From: Thalassotalea piscium
GTDB lineage: Bacteria; Pseudomonadota; Gammaproteobacteria; Enterobacterales; Alteromonadaceae
Direction of reading: 5' to 3'
DNA: 64,000 bases
NCBI RefSeq assembly: GCF_030295935.1
Contig: NZ_AP027362.1
Location: 186,001 to 250,000, forward strand
The notes beneath the pieces are model-generated. The model was not told the DNA's origin, made no database searches, and saw nothing but the letters and a program-made list of their open reading frames with translations. Positions within the stretch are counted from its first letter, which is position 1; each line of letters begins with the position of its first letter. The position numbers were made by a program, and so were the translations under genes. Shown in pieces: positions 45,070 to 54,882 of this stretch.

Positions 45070-46230
45070 TTGACTGAATACCAAATAGCACTAGCATACC
45101 TTTCTGCATTAACCATAGTGTGTATGGTGCTATATACGTTCACCTACTTTTTACCAACACCTGATAACGCCAATAAAGCAAAATCCACCTATTATTTTCG
45201 TATCTTATTATTATTTGTTATTGCTGCTCAAAGTGCGGTTTTATTCAGGTACGAGCACGCCGCCATTTTATCAATAGTGTTAACTAACTTATTTATTCTA
45301 GCGATAGCGTATTCACTAATGTGCGCTATTTATAGTCGCTACGATGCTAATATTAGCCAACGGCATTATTTATTAATGGTTGTTCATAGTGGTATCTTTT
45401 TGAGCTGTTTGTATTATTTTCACCAGCTTTTTGGACCAGGTTATTGGCGTTCAGTTTTTGTCTTCATTAATATTTGTATCCCTTACGGCTTAACAATACA
45501 TCAGTGTCACTTACAGTTTAAAAAAGATCGAGTGAGTGACCGCGTGCTATACAGCGCATTGCTGATAACTATTATGCTTTGTCTCATTTATATATTTTTT
45601 TATAGTACGTTTTTTAGAGACCAAGCCTTTGTACCCATTACACTCACTTTTATTATTTTACTTAGCTTTGTTTGCGTACTATTTTTTGGGTTTGCGCTAA
45701 GTATTATTTATTCATTGGTAGATAAACTCCGTGTAGAGTTGGTTACTGATCGTTTAACGGGTGCAAAGAACCGAAATTATTTAGGTGAAATATCTCAGCA
45801 ACTCATTTCTATGGCGAAACGTACTAACACCCCTTTATCATTAATTATTTGTGATATTGATAGGTTTAAAGTTATTAATGACACCCATGGGCATGGCGCA
45901 GGTGACAAAGTGCTTATTGAGTTTGCAAAAAACATTAAAAACACGTTAAGAGCAGAAGACATATTTATTCGCGTTGGCGGCGAAGAGTTTGTTATTCTAC
46001 TGCCACAAATTAATGTAGAAAATGCGCTGTTAACAGCCAACCGATTAAGGTTATCTACCGAAAAACTCCCCATAGTTTTTGGTGATGAAAACCTAACTAT
46101 TACGGCAAGCTTTGGCATAGCAAGCGTTGACCTTAATCACCCAATCGAACATAGTGTAAATAAAGCAGATGAAGCACTATATCAAGCAAAAGGCAGCGGT
46201 CGTAATCGTGCGATTGCTGTTAATCATTAA
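45070..46230 (+). CDS. membrane diguanylate cyclase (GGDEF)
   Basis: The 386-aa protein begins with TTG (45070), with GGAAA upstream, and has seven predicted transmembrane helices (about residues 1-215). The GGDEF domain has the active loop RVGGEEF and an RxxD site (RAED). It reads into the tag-like gene 30 bp downstream and may share its transcript. Confidence 0.88.
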   Translation: MTEYQIALAYLSALTIVCMVLYTFTYFLPTPDNANKAKSTYYFRILLLFVIAAQSAVLFRYEHAAILSIVLTNLFILAIAYSLMCAIYSRYDANISQRHYLLMVVHSGIFLSCLYYFHQLFGPGYWRSVFVFINICIPYGLTIHQCHLQFKKDRVSDRVLYSALLITIMLCLIYIFFYSTFFRDQAFVPITLTFIILLSFVCVLFFGFALSIIYSLVDKLRVELVTDRLTGAKNRNYLGEISQQLISMAKRTNTPLSLIICDIDRFKVINDTHGHGAGDKVLIEFAKNIKNTLRAEDIFIRVGGEEFVILLPQINVENALLTANRLRLSTEKLPIVFGDENLTITASFGIASVDLNHPIEHSVNKADEALYQAKGSGRNRAIAVNH

Positions 46231-46260
46231 CACCATTATAAACACTAATTAGAATAACGT

Positions 46261-46950
46261 ATGGAATCTATTGATAAAATTTATGCCCGCGCTGCTGATC
46301 GCAAAGGTTCAGAGCAAGCGCTAAAAATACTATTAGGCGATGGTGGTAACGACCACAAGCTTACTGAGCTGACAGACGACAGATTTTTAGCTGAATTTAC
46401 CAAAAAGGTGTTTCAATCTGGCTTCGTTTGGCGTGTTGTTGAAAATAAATGGCCAGGGTTTGAACAAGCTTTTTTTAACTTTAATATTGAAAAAGTGTTG
46501 ATGATGCCCGAAGAAATGCTTGAGCAAAAAGCATCAGACCCGCAAATAATTCGCAACTACAATAAAGTAAAAACAATTAAAGCCAACGCAATGATGATCT
46601 TTGATGAACAGCAAAATAGCCATAGCTTTGCTGAGTTTATTAGTGCATGGCCAAGTAATAACATTATTGAGTTATGGGCGTATTTGAAAAAAAATGGCCA
46701 ACGTTTAGGTGGAAATACTGGTCCATACGCGTTACGTGCGCTGGGTAAAGATACTTTTATACTCAGTCGCGACGTTGAAGCCTACTTTCGTGCTCATGAT
46801 ATTATCTCAGGTGGTATTCAAACTAAAAGTAGCTTAGCCGCAATACAAAAAAGCTTTAATCAGTGGCAACAAAGTTGTGACTTATCGCTTAGCCAATTAA
46901 GTCGTTTAATTGCTTTTGCTACTGGCGATAATTATGTGCAAGTTGAGTAA
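46261..46950 (+). CDS. DNA-3-methyladenine glycosylase I-like protein
   Basis: The 229-aa sequence has the Tag-family pattern: FVWRVVENKWPGFEQAFFNF, DPQIIRNYNKVKTIKANA, and a late helix with SLAAIQKSFNQWQ. The family removes 3-methyladenine from DNA. The zinc ligands of E. coli Tag are not obvious, so this is the divergent subgroup usually linked to rsmJ, which follows 6 bp later. Confidence 0.75.
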   Translation: MESIDKIYARAADRKGSEQALKILLGDGGNDHKLTELTDDRFLAEFTKKVFQSGFVWRVVENKWPGFEQAFFNFNIEKVLMMPEEMLEQKASDPQIIRNYNKVKTIKANAMMIFDEQQNSHSFAEFISAWPSNNIIELWAYLKKNGQRLGGNTGPYALRALGKDTFILSRDVEAYFRAHDIISGGIQTKSSLAAIQKSFNQWQQSCDLSLSQLSRLIAFATGDNYVQVE

Positions 46951-46956
46951 ATTACC

Positions 46957-47748
46957 ATGAATTTAGAACAAATAGCCGTTGGTTATGTCGATCGGGTCGA
47001 TAAAGAGCTAGCGAAAAAAATTGCGCAAAAATGGCAATTTAATTTCATTGGAGATGTTGCTGCGGTCGCTAATCAGCCAAAGTTACAGTTTTTGTTACAA
47101 GTAAACTGCCAAGCTTTAGAGCTAATTAAACTTGATGAACCAAAACTAGGCGCGATAAAAGTTGACTTTGTTGAAGGGGCAGCTGCGCATAGGCGTAAAT
47201 TTGGCGGTGGGCGAGGGCAAGATATTGCAAAAGCCATAGGCTTAAAGCATGGCTTTACTCCTCATGTACTCGATGCAACAGCAGGATTAGGCAGAGATGC
47301 TTTTGTATTGGCATCTTTAGGTTGCCAAGTCACCATGATGGAGCGTATGCCAGTAGTAGCTGCATTACTTGAAAATGGCCTTGAGAGGGCATTAATTAAT
47401 AGCGAAGTGGGCGATATTATAAAGCGTATCTCGTTAGTCTTTGCCTCTTCTATTGAAAACATGGCAACCACTGTTTCGCCCGATGTTATATATTTAGACC
47501 CTATGTACCCGCATCGTGAAAAGTCTGCTGCTGTAAAAAAAGAAATGCGGGTATTTCAGTCGTTAGTAGGGGAAGATTTAGATGCAGATGCCTTACTCAG
47601 CCCTGCGCTGGAACTTGCCCACTACCGCGTGGTGGTTAAGCGTCCAAGCTATGCGCCACCGCTAGATAATAAAAAACCGTCAACCAGTATTAATATGAAA
47701 AAGAACCGCTTTGATGTTTACGTAAATCAAGCGATCCCTAAATCATAA
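46957..47748 (+). CDS. rsmJ: 16S rRNA m2G1516 methyltransferase RsmJ
   Basis: The 263-aa protein contains the SAM motif [18 protein letters not shown] and the catalytic [13 protein letters not shown], both diagnostic for RsmJ (former DUF548). [17 protein letters not shown] upstream is also typical. It methylates guanine 1516 of 16S rRNA. rsmJ is a known target of some guide-RNA Tn7-like elements, but here it is intact and no element lies beside it. Confidence 0.93.
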   Translation: MNLEQIAVGYVDRVDKELAKKIAQKWQFNFIGDVAAVANQPKLQFLLQVNCQALELIKLDEPKLGAIKVDFVEGAAAHRRKFGGGRGQDIAKAIGLKHGFTPHVLDATAGLGRDAFVLASLGCQVTMMERMPVVAALLENGLERALINSEVGDIIKRISLVFASSIENMATTVSPDVIYLDPMYPHREKSAAVKKEMRVFQSLVGEDLDADALLSPALELAHYRVVVKRPSYAPPLDNKKPSTSINMKKNRFDVYVNQAIPKS

Positions 47749-47770
47749 CCTATATGATCAGTTAAGCTCG

Positions 47771-48853
47771 TTATTTATTTGAATGCGGCGGGCTAATTAC
47801 CTTATCACCGTCAGCTAACCCTGAAAGTACAACGGTCATATCGTCGGTATTAGTTTTACCTAATCGAACAAATCTTCGTTGTAGCTCATTATTTTCTTCT
47901 ATCCAAATAAAGTTTAATTGGCCAACAGTTTCAATTTTACTGCTAGGCACGAGCAATACTTGCTCTGTTTTAGCAGGAATTAACATTCTGGCGTACATAC
48001 CCGGCATTAATTCTTGATTGTAAGCGATACTTGCTTTCACTAAAAAGCTGCGTGAACCTGTGTTAGCAGCAGGCACAATTTCTTCAATTTGTGCTTGCTG
48101 AGTTTTATTAATAGAGGGGATCTCAACGGTAAGTGTTTGCCCTTGTTTTAGGCTAATGGCCAATTGTTCACGAACATTGGCTTCAACTCTAAGTGATACT
48201 GGGTTATACACCGCTAATAACTTTTGACCGGGTTGTGCAGTATCACCAGGCTCTGCAAAACGGTTAACTACTTTGCCATCTATTGGTGAAGTAATTGTTG
48301 CATAAGCAGATATTGACTGTGCTTGTTCAAGCCCTTGTTTAGCGGCAGTAAGTTCGGCTTCAATACTCTGAAATCCAGCTTTACTTCTATCAAGCTCTGT
48401 CGCTGAAATAAGCTTACTTTCAAATAATTTATTAGCTCTTGTTAAATTATTATCTGCTTCACGATGGCGGGCTTTTAAACCATTGATTCTTTCTTGTGCT
48501 TGAGCCACCTGAGCGTCTAAGTCTGAGCGTTCAAGTTCAACCAGTACGTCACCTTTTTTTACACTATTACCTGCGCGAACATGTATTTGTTCAATGCGCG
48601 CTAAAATTCTAGCGGAAATAATTGTCGCTTGCTTAGCTTCAACACCAGCTGATACAGGCTCATACAAAGCTTGTTCGCTATAAGCTACCAGAAAAGGAGC
48701 ACTGATATTTACTGTGCTTTTTGTCTGATTGTTACTTTGTAGACCAGGTGCAATTTTGTCATCAAAAGAACCGGCAAGCCAAGCAACCATTACCAGTAAT
48801 ATCACTATGGCGATAACAGGAATGAAACTCTTTTTAATAAGCGATGTATTCAT
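47771..48853 (-). CDS. RND efflux membrane fusion protein
   Basis: The 360-aa protein has an N-terminal membrane helix (residues 11-28). It then has the lipoyl/barrel-sandwich halves (IHVRAGNSVKKGDVLVELE and ATITSPIDGKVVNRFAEPGDTAQPGQ) separated by an alpha hairpin, and a beta-barrel domain. It would link the inner-membrane pump to an outer-membrane channel not encoded here. Its start overlaps the end of the pump gene by 4 bp. Confidence 0.9.
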   Translation of the reverse strand: MNTSLIKKSFIPVIAIVILLVMVAWLAGSFDDKIAPGLQSNNQTKSTVNISAPFLVAYSEQALYEPVSAGVEAKQATIISARILARIEQIHVRAGNSVKKGDVLVELERSDLDAQVAQAQERINGLKARHREADNNLTRANKLFESKLISATELDRSKAGFQSIEAELTAAKQGLEQAQSISAYATITSPIDGKVVNRFAEPGDTAQPGQKLLAVYNPVSLRVEANVREQLAISLKQGQTLTVEIPSINKTQQAQIEEIVPAANTGSRSFLVKASIAYNQELMPGMYARMLIPAKTEQVLLVPSSKIETVGQLNFIWIEENNELQRRFVRLGKTNTDDMTVVLSGLADGDKVISPPHSNK

Positions 48854-51800
48854 GATTGTTCCTCGATTTTAGCCGTGCTTTGGGGCTTATCAAAAATTAA
48901 TGCGTAGACAATAGGGACTACAAGTAAAGTAAATAATGTTGATGAAATAATGCCAAAAATAATCGCAATGGCTAAGCCACTAAAGACAGGGTCTAATGTA
49001 ATAATTAAATTGCCTAATAGTGTGGTACCTGCGGTTAGTAAAACAGGACGCATTCTAATTGAGCCTGCCTGAATTAGTGCTTCTTTGATTGGTTCGCCTG
49101 CTTCCCTTGCTTGTGTAATAAACTCGATAAGAATAAGTGAGTTACGTACAACAATTCCGGCAAGCGCTATCATGCCTATCATGGCTGTTGCGGTAAATAG
49201 CACTGGCTCAGGCGCACCGGCAATTTCGCGTTCACCAAACTGATTCAATAAAAAGAACCCCGGCATAATACCAATAACGGTCAGTGGAATAGCTGACATA
49301 ATAATGCCAGATAACGCGGCAGACTTAGTTTGTATGCGTAATACGATATAAATAGCTAATAATGCAAATGCAAACGCTAAACCCATATCGCGAAATACTC
49401 TAATGGTGATACGCCATTCACCTTCGCCACTCCACACTAGGTTGATATTCTCAGGTAAAGTCCAGCTAGTGGTACCGCCGTTATTAAAGAAGGTTCTGTA
49501 CTGCCAATCAGTTTGGCTAACGTCGCTGTTTAAGTCAGAACTTACGTCGGCAATTATTTCACCTGGCGTTCTTCCTGAAATATCGGCGGTAACATATACC
49601 ACTGGTTTTAAATCTTTATGATAAATAGGTTTATCGTTCACTTGATGTTCAAAATAACCCAACTCACCTAATGCCACTAAAGATTGCGGCGCAATATCAA
49701 TCCCTTGTGGTGTGGTTTGTTGTACTACGCCAAGCTGTCCCTTCATTGCAACTCTTTGTAAATCGTTTACGGTAGAACGTTCATCTATGGGGAGCTGCAA
49801 CTTAATTGGTAATGGTGTGGCATTACTTTCATCATGCACAAAGCTTATTGTTTTGCCGTTATTGGCAACTGCTAATGCTTGATTAATATCTTGGGTAGAA
49901 ACCCCTGAAAGTGCAGCTTTATTTTTATCAGTAATAAAACGCAGTCTTTGCTGTTCATCGCCTACGGTAGTGTCTACTTCAACCACATGAGGTTCAAGCT
50001 TAAGTCTTGCCTCTACGGTATTTGCCGCCGCGCGTAACTGGTCGTAAGTGGTATATTCATCACCGTATAATTCGGCAACAAGCGTACTCATTACAGGCGG
50101 TCCAGGTGGAACCTCAACGACTTTAAGTTTTATTTCATTGGTATTTAATGGTGCTAGTAACTCACGCATTCTTAATACAACGCCATGCGATTGATGATCT
50201 CGTGCAGACTTATCAACAAGGATCACACGCATGTCGGCCATGTTCGGCAGTTGTCTTAAATAGTACTGTCGCACCATACCATTAAAGTCGATAGGTGAAG
50301 ACTTACCAACATAGTTAGCAATGGCTTTAACTTCGGGTAATTGTTGTAAAATATTAGAGACTTTTTTGGTCATAGCTGCTGTTTGCTCTAGCGTGGCACT
50401 TTCTGGCATATCTACAATAATTTGAACTTCATTTTTATTGTCAAAAGGCAGTAATTTAAGAGGAACTAAACGCATTACTGGTAACATTGCCGCACCAATA
50501 AATAAGGCTAACAATAGCCAAAGTACAGCTTTTCCCTTAGCTTTACTGTCGAGTAAAGGCGTTAATATACGTCGATAAAACTCACCAAAGCCTTGGTGTT
50601 GACCTTCAACGTCTGAAAGAGCTTTAGGTTTAATTATTTTTGACGCTAACCAAGGTGTTACTAAAAAGGCAACAAAAGTACTGCTAATCACACTCATGGG
50701 CACGTTAAATGCCATAGGAGCCATGTAAGGGCCCATCATGCCTGTAATAAATGCAAGCGGAACAAAGGCCAGTACAATGGTAAATGTTGACATGATCAGT
50801 GGTACACGAATTTCGTTAATCGCATCAACAATTTTATCTTTCAAGCTACCTTTGCCTTTTTGTAAGTAACGTTCAATGTTATCGACACCCGTAATTGGGT
50901 CGTCAACTAATAAACCTAAAGACAAAATTAAAGCAAAAAGGGTAACTCGGTTAATGGTGTAACCAAAGGCTAAATCTAAAGAAAGAGTAATGCCATAACA
51001 AATTGGCACAGCTAAACCAACGACAAGTGCCGGCCGCCAACCCAAAAACACACCAATAAATACGACAACGGTAAATACAGCAAAAGCTAGGCTCGTGGTG
51101 AGGTTATTAACCTTTTCATTGGCAGTTTCACCGTAATCTCTAAGTACTTCAATGTGTACACCTTTAGGAAATATAGACTGCTGTAATTCAGCCATTTTTT
51201 CATGCACGGCTTGAGCAACATTAACCGCATTACTACCTTTTTGTTTAGCGATGCTAATGGTAATAAAAGGGTTATCACTGCTGCTTTGCATCGCATGTGC
51301 TTGGGTAAAGTCTATCCAATTATAGGCATGCTGCTCGGCTGGTCCATCAACTACATTGGCAATATCTTTTAAAATAACTGTTGTGCCATTAACGGCTAAT
51401 ATTGGCGCATTTGCTAAGGTATTTTTATCTCTAAAAACATCACCACTTTCTAATACTAGCGAACTATTTGACAGGGTAATATTACCTAAATGTTGCAAGC
51501 TGTTAGAAGACTGAATTGCATTAATTACATCGCCAATAGCAACTTGCCTTGCCGCCATTTTCTCAGGATCAAGGTTTACTTGTATTTCACGGGTGCGACC
51601 GCCAACAATGTTCACTTCGCTGGTATAATCAATTGCTTGTAAAAAGGTCGTTACTTCTTCTGCTAGTCTTCTTAAAGCAAAGTCGTCAACTTGTGCGGCT
51701 GAATCGCTCCACAAACCGAGCATTACAATGGGTACATCATCAACTTCAACAGGGCTAACACGCCAATTGCTGACAAAAGGAGGGATTTTATCGGTATTAG

Positions 51801-52161
51801 AGTGTAATTTATTGTAAGTGTTTAATAGTGCGCTTTCTCTGTTTTCTCCAACGTGAAACCTGAGGGTTACCACAGACTGACCATTATTGGTCATTGAATA
51901 AACGTGCTCTACGCCACTAATTTGTGATAATAATTTCTCAAGTGGGGTTGTTACTAAACGGTCAGCTTGTTTAGCGTTTACCCCAGGTGCCGTTACAATA
52001 ATGTCGATCATTGGCACAACAATTTGCGGCTCCTCTTCACGAGGGGTATATTTCAGGGCTATAAAACCTGAAAACATTGAAATAATAAGTAAAAATAATG
52101 GCAGTTTACTGCTTAGTACTGAGCCAACTATTCTTTGGGTAAAATTCTGTTGCCCATTCAT
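48850..52161 (-). CDS. RND efflux pump permease (HAE/AcrB type)
   Basis: At 1103 aa it has the usual 12-TM layout with two large periplasmic loops. The proton-relay aspartates are present in LLVDDPITGVDN, although the usual 'A-I-V-V-V-E-N' that follows is changed to P-I-T-G-V-D-N. Substrates cannot be told from sequence. It overlaps the upstream arsR gene by 4 bp, so the order is arsR-pump-fusion protein in one operon. Confidence 0.93.
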   Translation of the reverse strand: MNGQQNFTQRIVGSVLSSKLPLFLLIISMFSGFIALKYTPREEEPQIVVPMIDIIVTAPGVNAKQADRLVTTPLEKLLSQISGVEHVYSMTNNGQSVVTLRFHVGENRESALLNTYNKLHSNTDKIPPFVSNWRVSPVEVDDVPIVMLGLWSDSAAQVDDFALRRLAEEVTTFLQAIDYTSEVNIVGGRTREIQVNLDPEKMAARQVAIGDVINAIQSSNSLQHLGNITLSNSSLVLESGDVFRDKNTLANAPILAVNGTTVILKDIANVVDGPAEQHAYNWIDFTQAHAMQSSSDNPFITISIAKQKGSNAVNVAQAVHEKMAELQQSIFPKGVHIEVLRDYGETANEKVNNLTTSLAFAVFTVVVFIGVFLGWRPALVVGLAVPICYGITLSLDLAFGYTINRVTLFALILSLGLLVDDPITGVDNIERYLQKGKGSLKDKIVDAINEIRVPLIMSTFTIVLAFVPLAFITGMMGPYMAPMAFNVPMSVISSTFVAFLVTPWLASKIIKPKALSDVEGQHQGFGEFYRRILTPLLDSKAKGKAVLWLLLALFIGAAMLPVMRLVPLKLLPFDNKNEVQIIVDMPESATLEQTAAMTKKVSNILQQLPEVKAIANYVGKSSPIDFNGMVRQYYLRQLPNMADMRVILVDKSARDHQSHGVVLRMRELLAPLNTNEIKLKVVEVPPGPPVMSTLVAELYGDEYTTYDQLRAAANTVEARLKLEPHVVEVDTTVGDEQQRLRFITDKNKAALSGVSTQDINQALAVANNGKTISFVHDESNATPLPIKLQLPIDERSTVNDLQRVAMKGQLGVVQQTTPQGIDIAPQSLVALGELGYFEHQVNDKPIYHKDLKPVVYVTADISGRTPGEIIADVSSDLNSDVSQTDWQYRTFFNNGGTTSWTLPENINLVWSGEGEWRITIRVFRDMGLAFAFALLAIYIVLRIQTKSAALSGIIMSAIPLTVIGIMPGFFLLNQFGEREIAGAPEPVLFTATAMIGMIALAGIVVRNSLILIEFITQAREAGEPIKEALIQAGSIRMRPVLLTAGTTLLGNLIITLDPVFSGLAIAIIFGIISSTLFTLLVVPIVYALIFDKPQSTAKIEEQS

Positions 52162-52481
52162 GTGGTTATATTTCCTTCTGGGCTATTACAAAACTGTTGT
52201 TGAAGATAAAAAAGTAGCCCCTTAATTTCAGCGTTATCAACTCTATAGTAAATAGTTTGAGACTCTCTTCGTGTTTCTACTAAGCCACTTTCCCTTAATT
52301 TAGTTAAGTGTTGCGACAGCGCAGATTGCGATAAATCAACCTGTTTATTTAAATCGCCCACTGTTAGCTCACCATCAGCAAGACAACAAAGGATCATCAG
52401 TCGATAATGATTTGAAAGTAGCTTAAGAATTGTGGCGACTTCTTTGGCATTTTTTGACAATTCAGAAGGTTTTATATTCAT
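52158..52481 (-). CDS. ArsR-family regulator, probably thiol/sulfide type
   Basis: The 107-aa winged-helix protein has the recognition helix DLSQSALSQHLTKLRESG. The metal-binding ELCVCDL of classical ArsR is absent. Instead it has C32-C33 in the second helix (LMILCCLADGE) and C98 near the end, close to the two-cysteine arrangement of BigR/SqrR/YgaV persulfide sensors. It is the first gene of the RND operon and is divergent from a DUF2892 gene; in E. coli, YgaV sits next to YgaP, which carries a related membrane segment. Control of both directions from the shared 130-bp region is likely. Confidence 0.8.
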   Translation of the reverse strand: MNIKPSELSKNAKEVATILKLLSNHYRLMILCCLADGELTVGDLNKQVDLSQSALSQHLTKLRESGLVETRRESQTIYYRVDNAEIKGLLFYLQQQFCNSPEGNITT

Positions 52482-52539
52482 ATTCCCTCAAGGCAGAATA
52501 GGTTGAAAAATTAATATTTGACATATTACAACAACACTA

Positions 52540-52576
52540 TATATTAGTAAACAGTAATTAAGCTCTTGCTAATATA
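52540..52576. promoter_or_regulatory. possible ArsR operator between divergent genes
   Basis: TATATTAG (52540-52547) and CTAATATA (52569-52576) form an 8-bp inverted repeat in the AT-rich space between arsR and the DUF2892 gene. The spacing (21 bp) is longer than for most ArsR operators, so each half may instead belong to a separate site. Confidence 0.35.
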
Positions 52577-52621
52577 GCATAAGCTAATGTAGGTAATTCT
52601 AATTTAAATAAGGTGATGAAT

Positions 52622-52810
52622 ATGACTATTAATGAATCTTTACGTTTAATTGCAGGGGTGATGATTTTGGTATCTCTATACTTAGCAACAAATTTTTCAA
52701 TAAATTGGTTGTGGTTTACTGCTTTTATTGGCGTAAACCTATTGCAATCATCGTTTACTAAATGGTGTCCCATGATGGCTGTTTTAAAAAAACTAGGTGT
52801 AAAAAGTTAA
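52622..52810 (+). CDS. DUF2892 small inner-membrane protein
   Basis: From the ATG at 52622 (AAGG about 8 nt upstream; earlier in-frame starts at 52613 and 52616) it is 62 aa with two hydrophobic segments around a short turn, ending in CPMMAVLKKLGVK. This is the membrane domain found in rhodanese YgaP and as stand-alone proteins near sulfide-responsive regulators. It is divergent from the arsR-RND operon. Confidence 0.8.
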   Translation: MTINESLRLIAGVMILVSLYLATNFSINWLWFTAFIGVNLLQSSFTKWCPMMAVLKKLGVKS

Positions 52811-52953
52811 GTAATACTGAAGCAACAAAGATCAACATGTTCTAAAGTGAGCACATTAGTGTATGTAGCAGAAGTTTAGTTTAACTTCTGCTTTGCGCTA
52901 TTATTTTTATAAGTGCTACTATAGCCCTTTATAACCATATAAAGGACTAAATA

Positions 52954-53427
52954 ATGATCGCTATAAATTCAAAAATGCCGACGGGTCAACTACAGCAGAT
53001 GAACGACGGTAATATGACGAATCACAATACAGATGAATTATTTGCCAATAAAAAAATTGCATTATTTGCGGTACCTGGTGCATTTACGCCTACCTGTTCA
53101 GAAACTCACCTTCCAGGCTTTATTGTTGCGGCAGACGAGCTAAAAGCTAAAGGAATTGACCATATTATTTGTTTGGCAGTTAACGATGCCTTTGTAATGA
53201 ATGCATGGGGTAAAGCACAAAATGCTGAACATATTATGATGCTTGCCGATGGCGATGGCAGCTATACCAAAGCATTAGGCCTTGAAATGGAAACTGGAGC
53301 ATTTGGCGGATTACGTTCACAGCGCTATTCAATGGTAATTGATAACGGTATTGTTACCCACTTAAATATTGAGCAACCTAAGCAATTTGAAGTAAGTACA
53401 GCACAGGTGCTGCTCAACTCGCTTTAA
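52954..53427 (+). CDS. Prx5-type peroxiredoxin
   Basis: The 157-aa protein has the peroxidatic cysteine C48 in PGAFTPTCSETHLPGF and a second cysteine C73 (IICLAVND) as in bacterial Prx5/glutathione-dependent enzymes. It reduces peroxides in the cytoplasm. It lies 143 bp after the DUF2892 gene and may belong with gor and the thiol-type ArsR in redox defence. Confidence 0.9.
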   Translation: MIAINSKMPTGQLQQMNDGNMTNHNTDELFANKKIALFAVPGAFTPTCSETHLPGFIVAADELKAKGIDHIICLAVNDAFVMNAWGKAQNAEHIMMLADGDGSYTKALGLEMETGAFGGLRSQRYSMVIDNGIVTHLNIEQPKQFEVSTAQVLLNSL

Positions 53428-53521
53428 AAGTAACCTAAGAAAAGCCTTTTGTTAAATAGACATTAGGCGCTTTCAGCTTCTGCTTTTATAATGCGTTGTT
53501 TATATTTAGATAGGAAAAGTT

Positions 53522-54706
53522 GTGATTCAAACTGATGTTTTGGTTATTGGTGCTGGCGCTGCAGGGTTAATGTGTGCAGCAACGGCAGGCTACCGTGGCA
53601 AAAAAGTAACGGTAGTTGATATGGGGAAAAAAGCAGGACGTAAAATATTGATCAGTGGCGGTGGTCGCTGTAACTTTACTAATGAAAACACCACACCAGA
53701 AAACTATCTATGTAAAAACCCTCACTTTATTAAATCTGCCTTAAGTCGTTATCGAGCGCAAGATTTTATCGAATTAGTTGAACGCCATGGCGTTGAATAT
53801 CACCATAAAACCCTAGGGCAACTGTTTTGTGACGACACTGCACAAAATATAGTTGATGTATTACTTACCGAATGTGAATGGGCTGGCGTAAAAGTAAAGT
53901 TAAGAAGCGAAGTACTTAATGTGACTAAAACCGCAGAAGGTTTTACGGTAAATACCACTGAAAATGAATACCAATGTCAGTCGTTGGTAGTAGCTTCTGG
54001 TGGATTAACCATGCCTAAACTTGGCGCATCTCCCATTGGTTATAAAATTGCTGAACAGTTCGGTTTAAAGTTATTACCAACAACAGCCGCATTAGTCCCC
54101 TTTACTTTGCACGACCACGACAAAGAACGTTTTGATGGTCTATCTGGCATTAGCATTCCAACCACAGTCACTAGTGAAAATGGTGTAAGCTTCCAAGAGA
54201 ATATTCTATTCACGCACAGGGGATTATCAGGCCCCGCAATATTACAAATATCCTCATTTTGGAAAGCTGGGCAGTCGGTAAGTATTAACTTACTTCCAAC
54301 GCAATGTATTACTAGAACTATCAATGAGTGGCGGGAAACAAACGGGCAAAAGTCACTTAAAAATATGCTAGCAACCATACTGCCTAAACGTTTTATCGAA
54401 GCGATGATCAGCCAACATGAAATAACCGACAAAACTATAAACCAACTCAGTAAAGAAGAAGTTACTCATCTTGGCCAATACTTACATAATTGGCAAATAA
54501 AGCCCAATGGCACAGAAGGCTACAGAACAGCTGAAGTAACACTTGGTGGCGTAGACACCGATGAACTCTCATCTAAAACTTTTGAAAGTAAAAAAATTCC
54601 AAATTTATATTTTATTGGTGAAGTTATCGATGTAACCGGATGGCTCGGAGGGTACAATTTTCAGGCCTGCTGGGCACAAGGCGTAGCCTGTGGGCAAGCG
54701 TGTTAG
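53522..54706 (+). CDS. FAD-dependent oxidoreductase of the YhiN/HI0933 family
   Basis: Translation starts at GTG. The 394-aa protein has GAGAAGLMCAATAGYRGKKVTVVD for FAD binding, KILISGGGRCNFTN, and the C-terminal WLGGYNFQACWAQGVACG, all typical of this family. The substrate is not established. Confidence 0.88.
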   Translation: MIQTDVLVIGAGAAGLMCAATAGYRGKKVTVVDMGKKAGRKILISGGGRCNFTNENTTPENYLCKNPHFIKSALSRYRAQDFIELVERHGVEYHHKTLGQLFCDDTAQNIVDVLLTECEWAGVKVKLRSEVLNVTKTAEGFTVNTTENEYQCQSLVVASGGLTMPKLGASPIGYKIAEQFGLKLLPTTAALVPFTLHDHDKERFDGLSGISIPTTVTSENGVSFQENILFTHRGLSGPAILQISSFWKAGQSVSINLLPTQCITRTINEWRETNGQKSLKNMLATILPKRFIEAMISQHEITDKTINQLSKEEVTHLGQYLHNWQIKPNGTEGYRTAEVTLGGVDTDELSSKTFESKKIPNLYFIGEVIDVTGWLGGYNFQACWAQGVACGQAC

Positions 54707-54805
54707 GTTGTTTGTTCATGATCTTTATGAGTTAATTATAGTAACGTATTTTTATTGAAATAGGTTGACGGGGTGAACTCTTCAGACTAATATTGTCGGT
54801 AACAC

Positions 54806-54850
54806 GCCCGCCAAGCCTCTTTTAAATGCTCAAATTGTGCGGGCTTTTTT
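54806..54850 (+). terminator. probable intrinsic terminator before the abi gene
   Basis: GCCCGC (54806-54811) and GCGGGC (54839-54844) pair across a 27-nt loop, followed by six T. It could end the flavoprotein transcript. Confidence 0.45.
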
Positions 54851-54882
54851 ATGTCTGCTTTTCTAAAACTTAAGAAGACATC

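Noticed and set aside
46957-47748. rsmJ as attachment site of a guide-RNA Tn7-like element
   Set aside because: The gene is intact, no transposon end lies next to it, and no CRISPR-cas genes are present.
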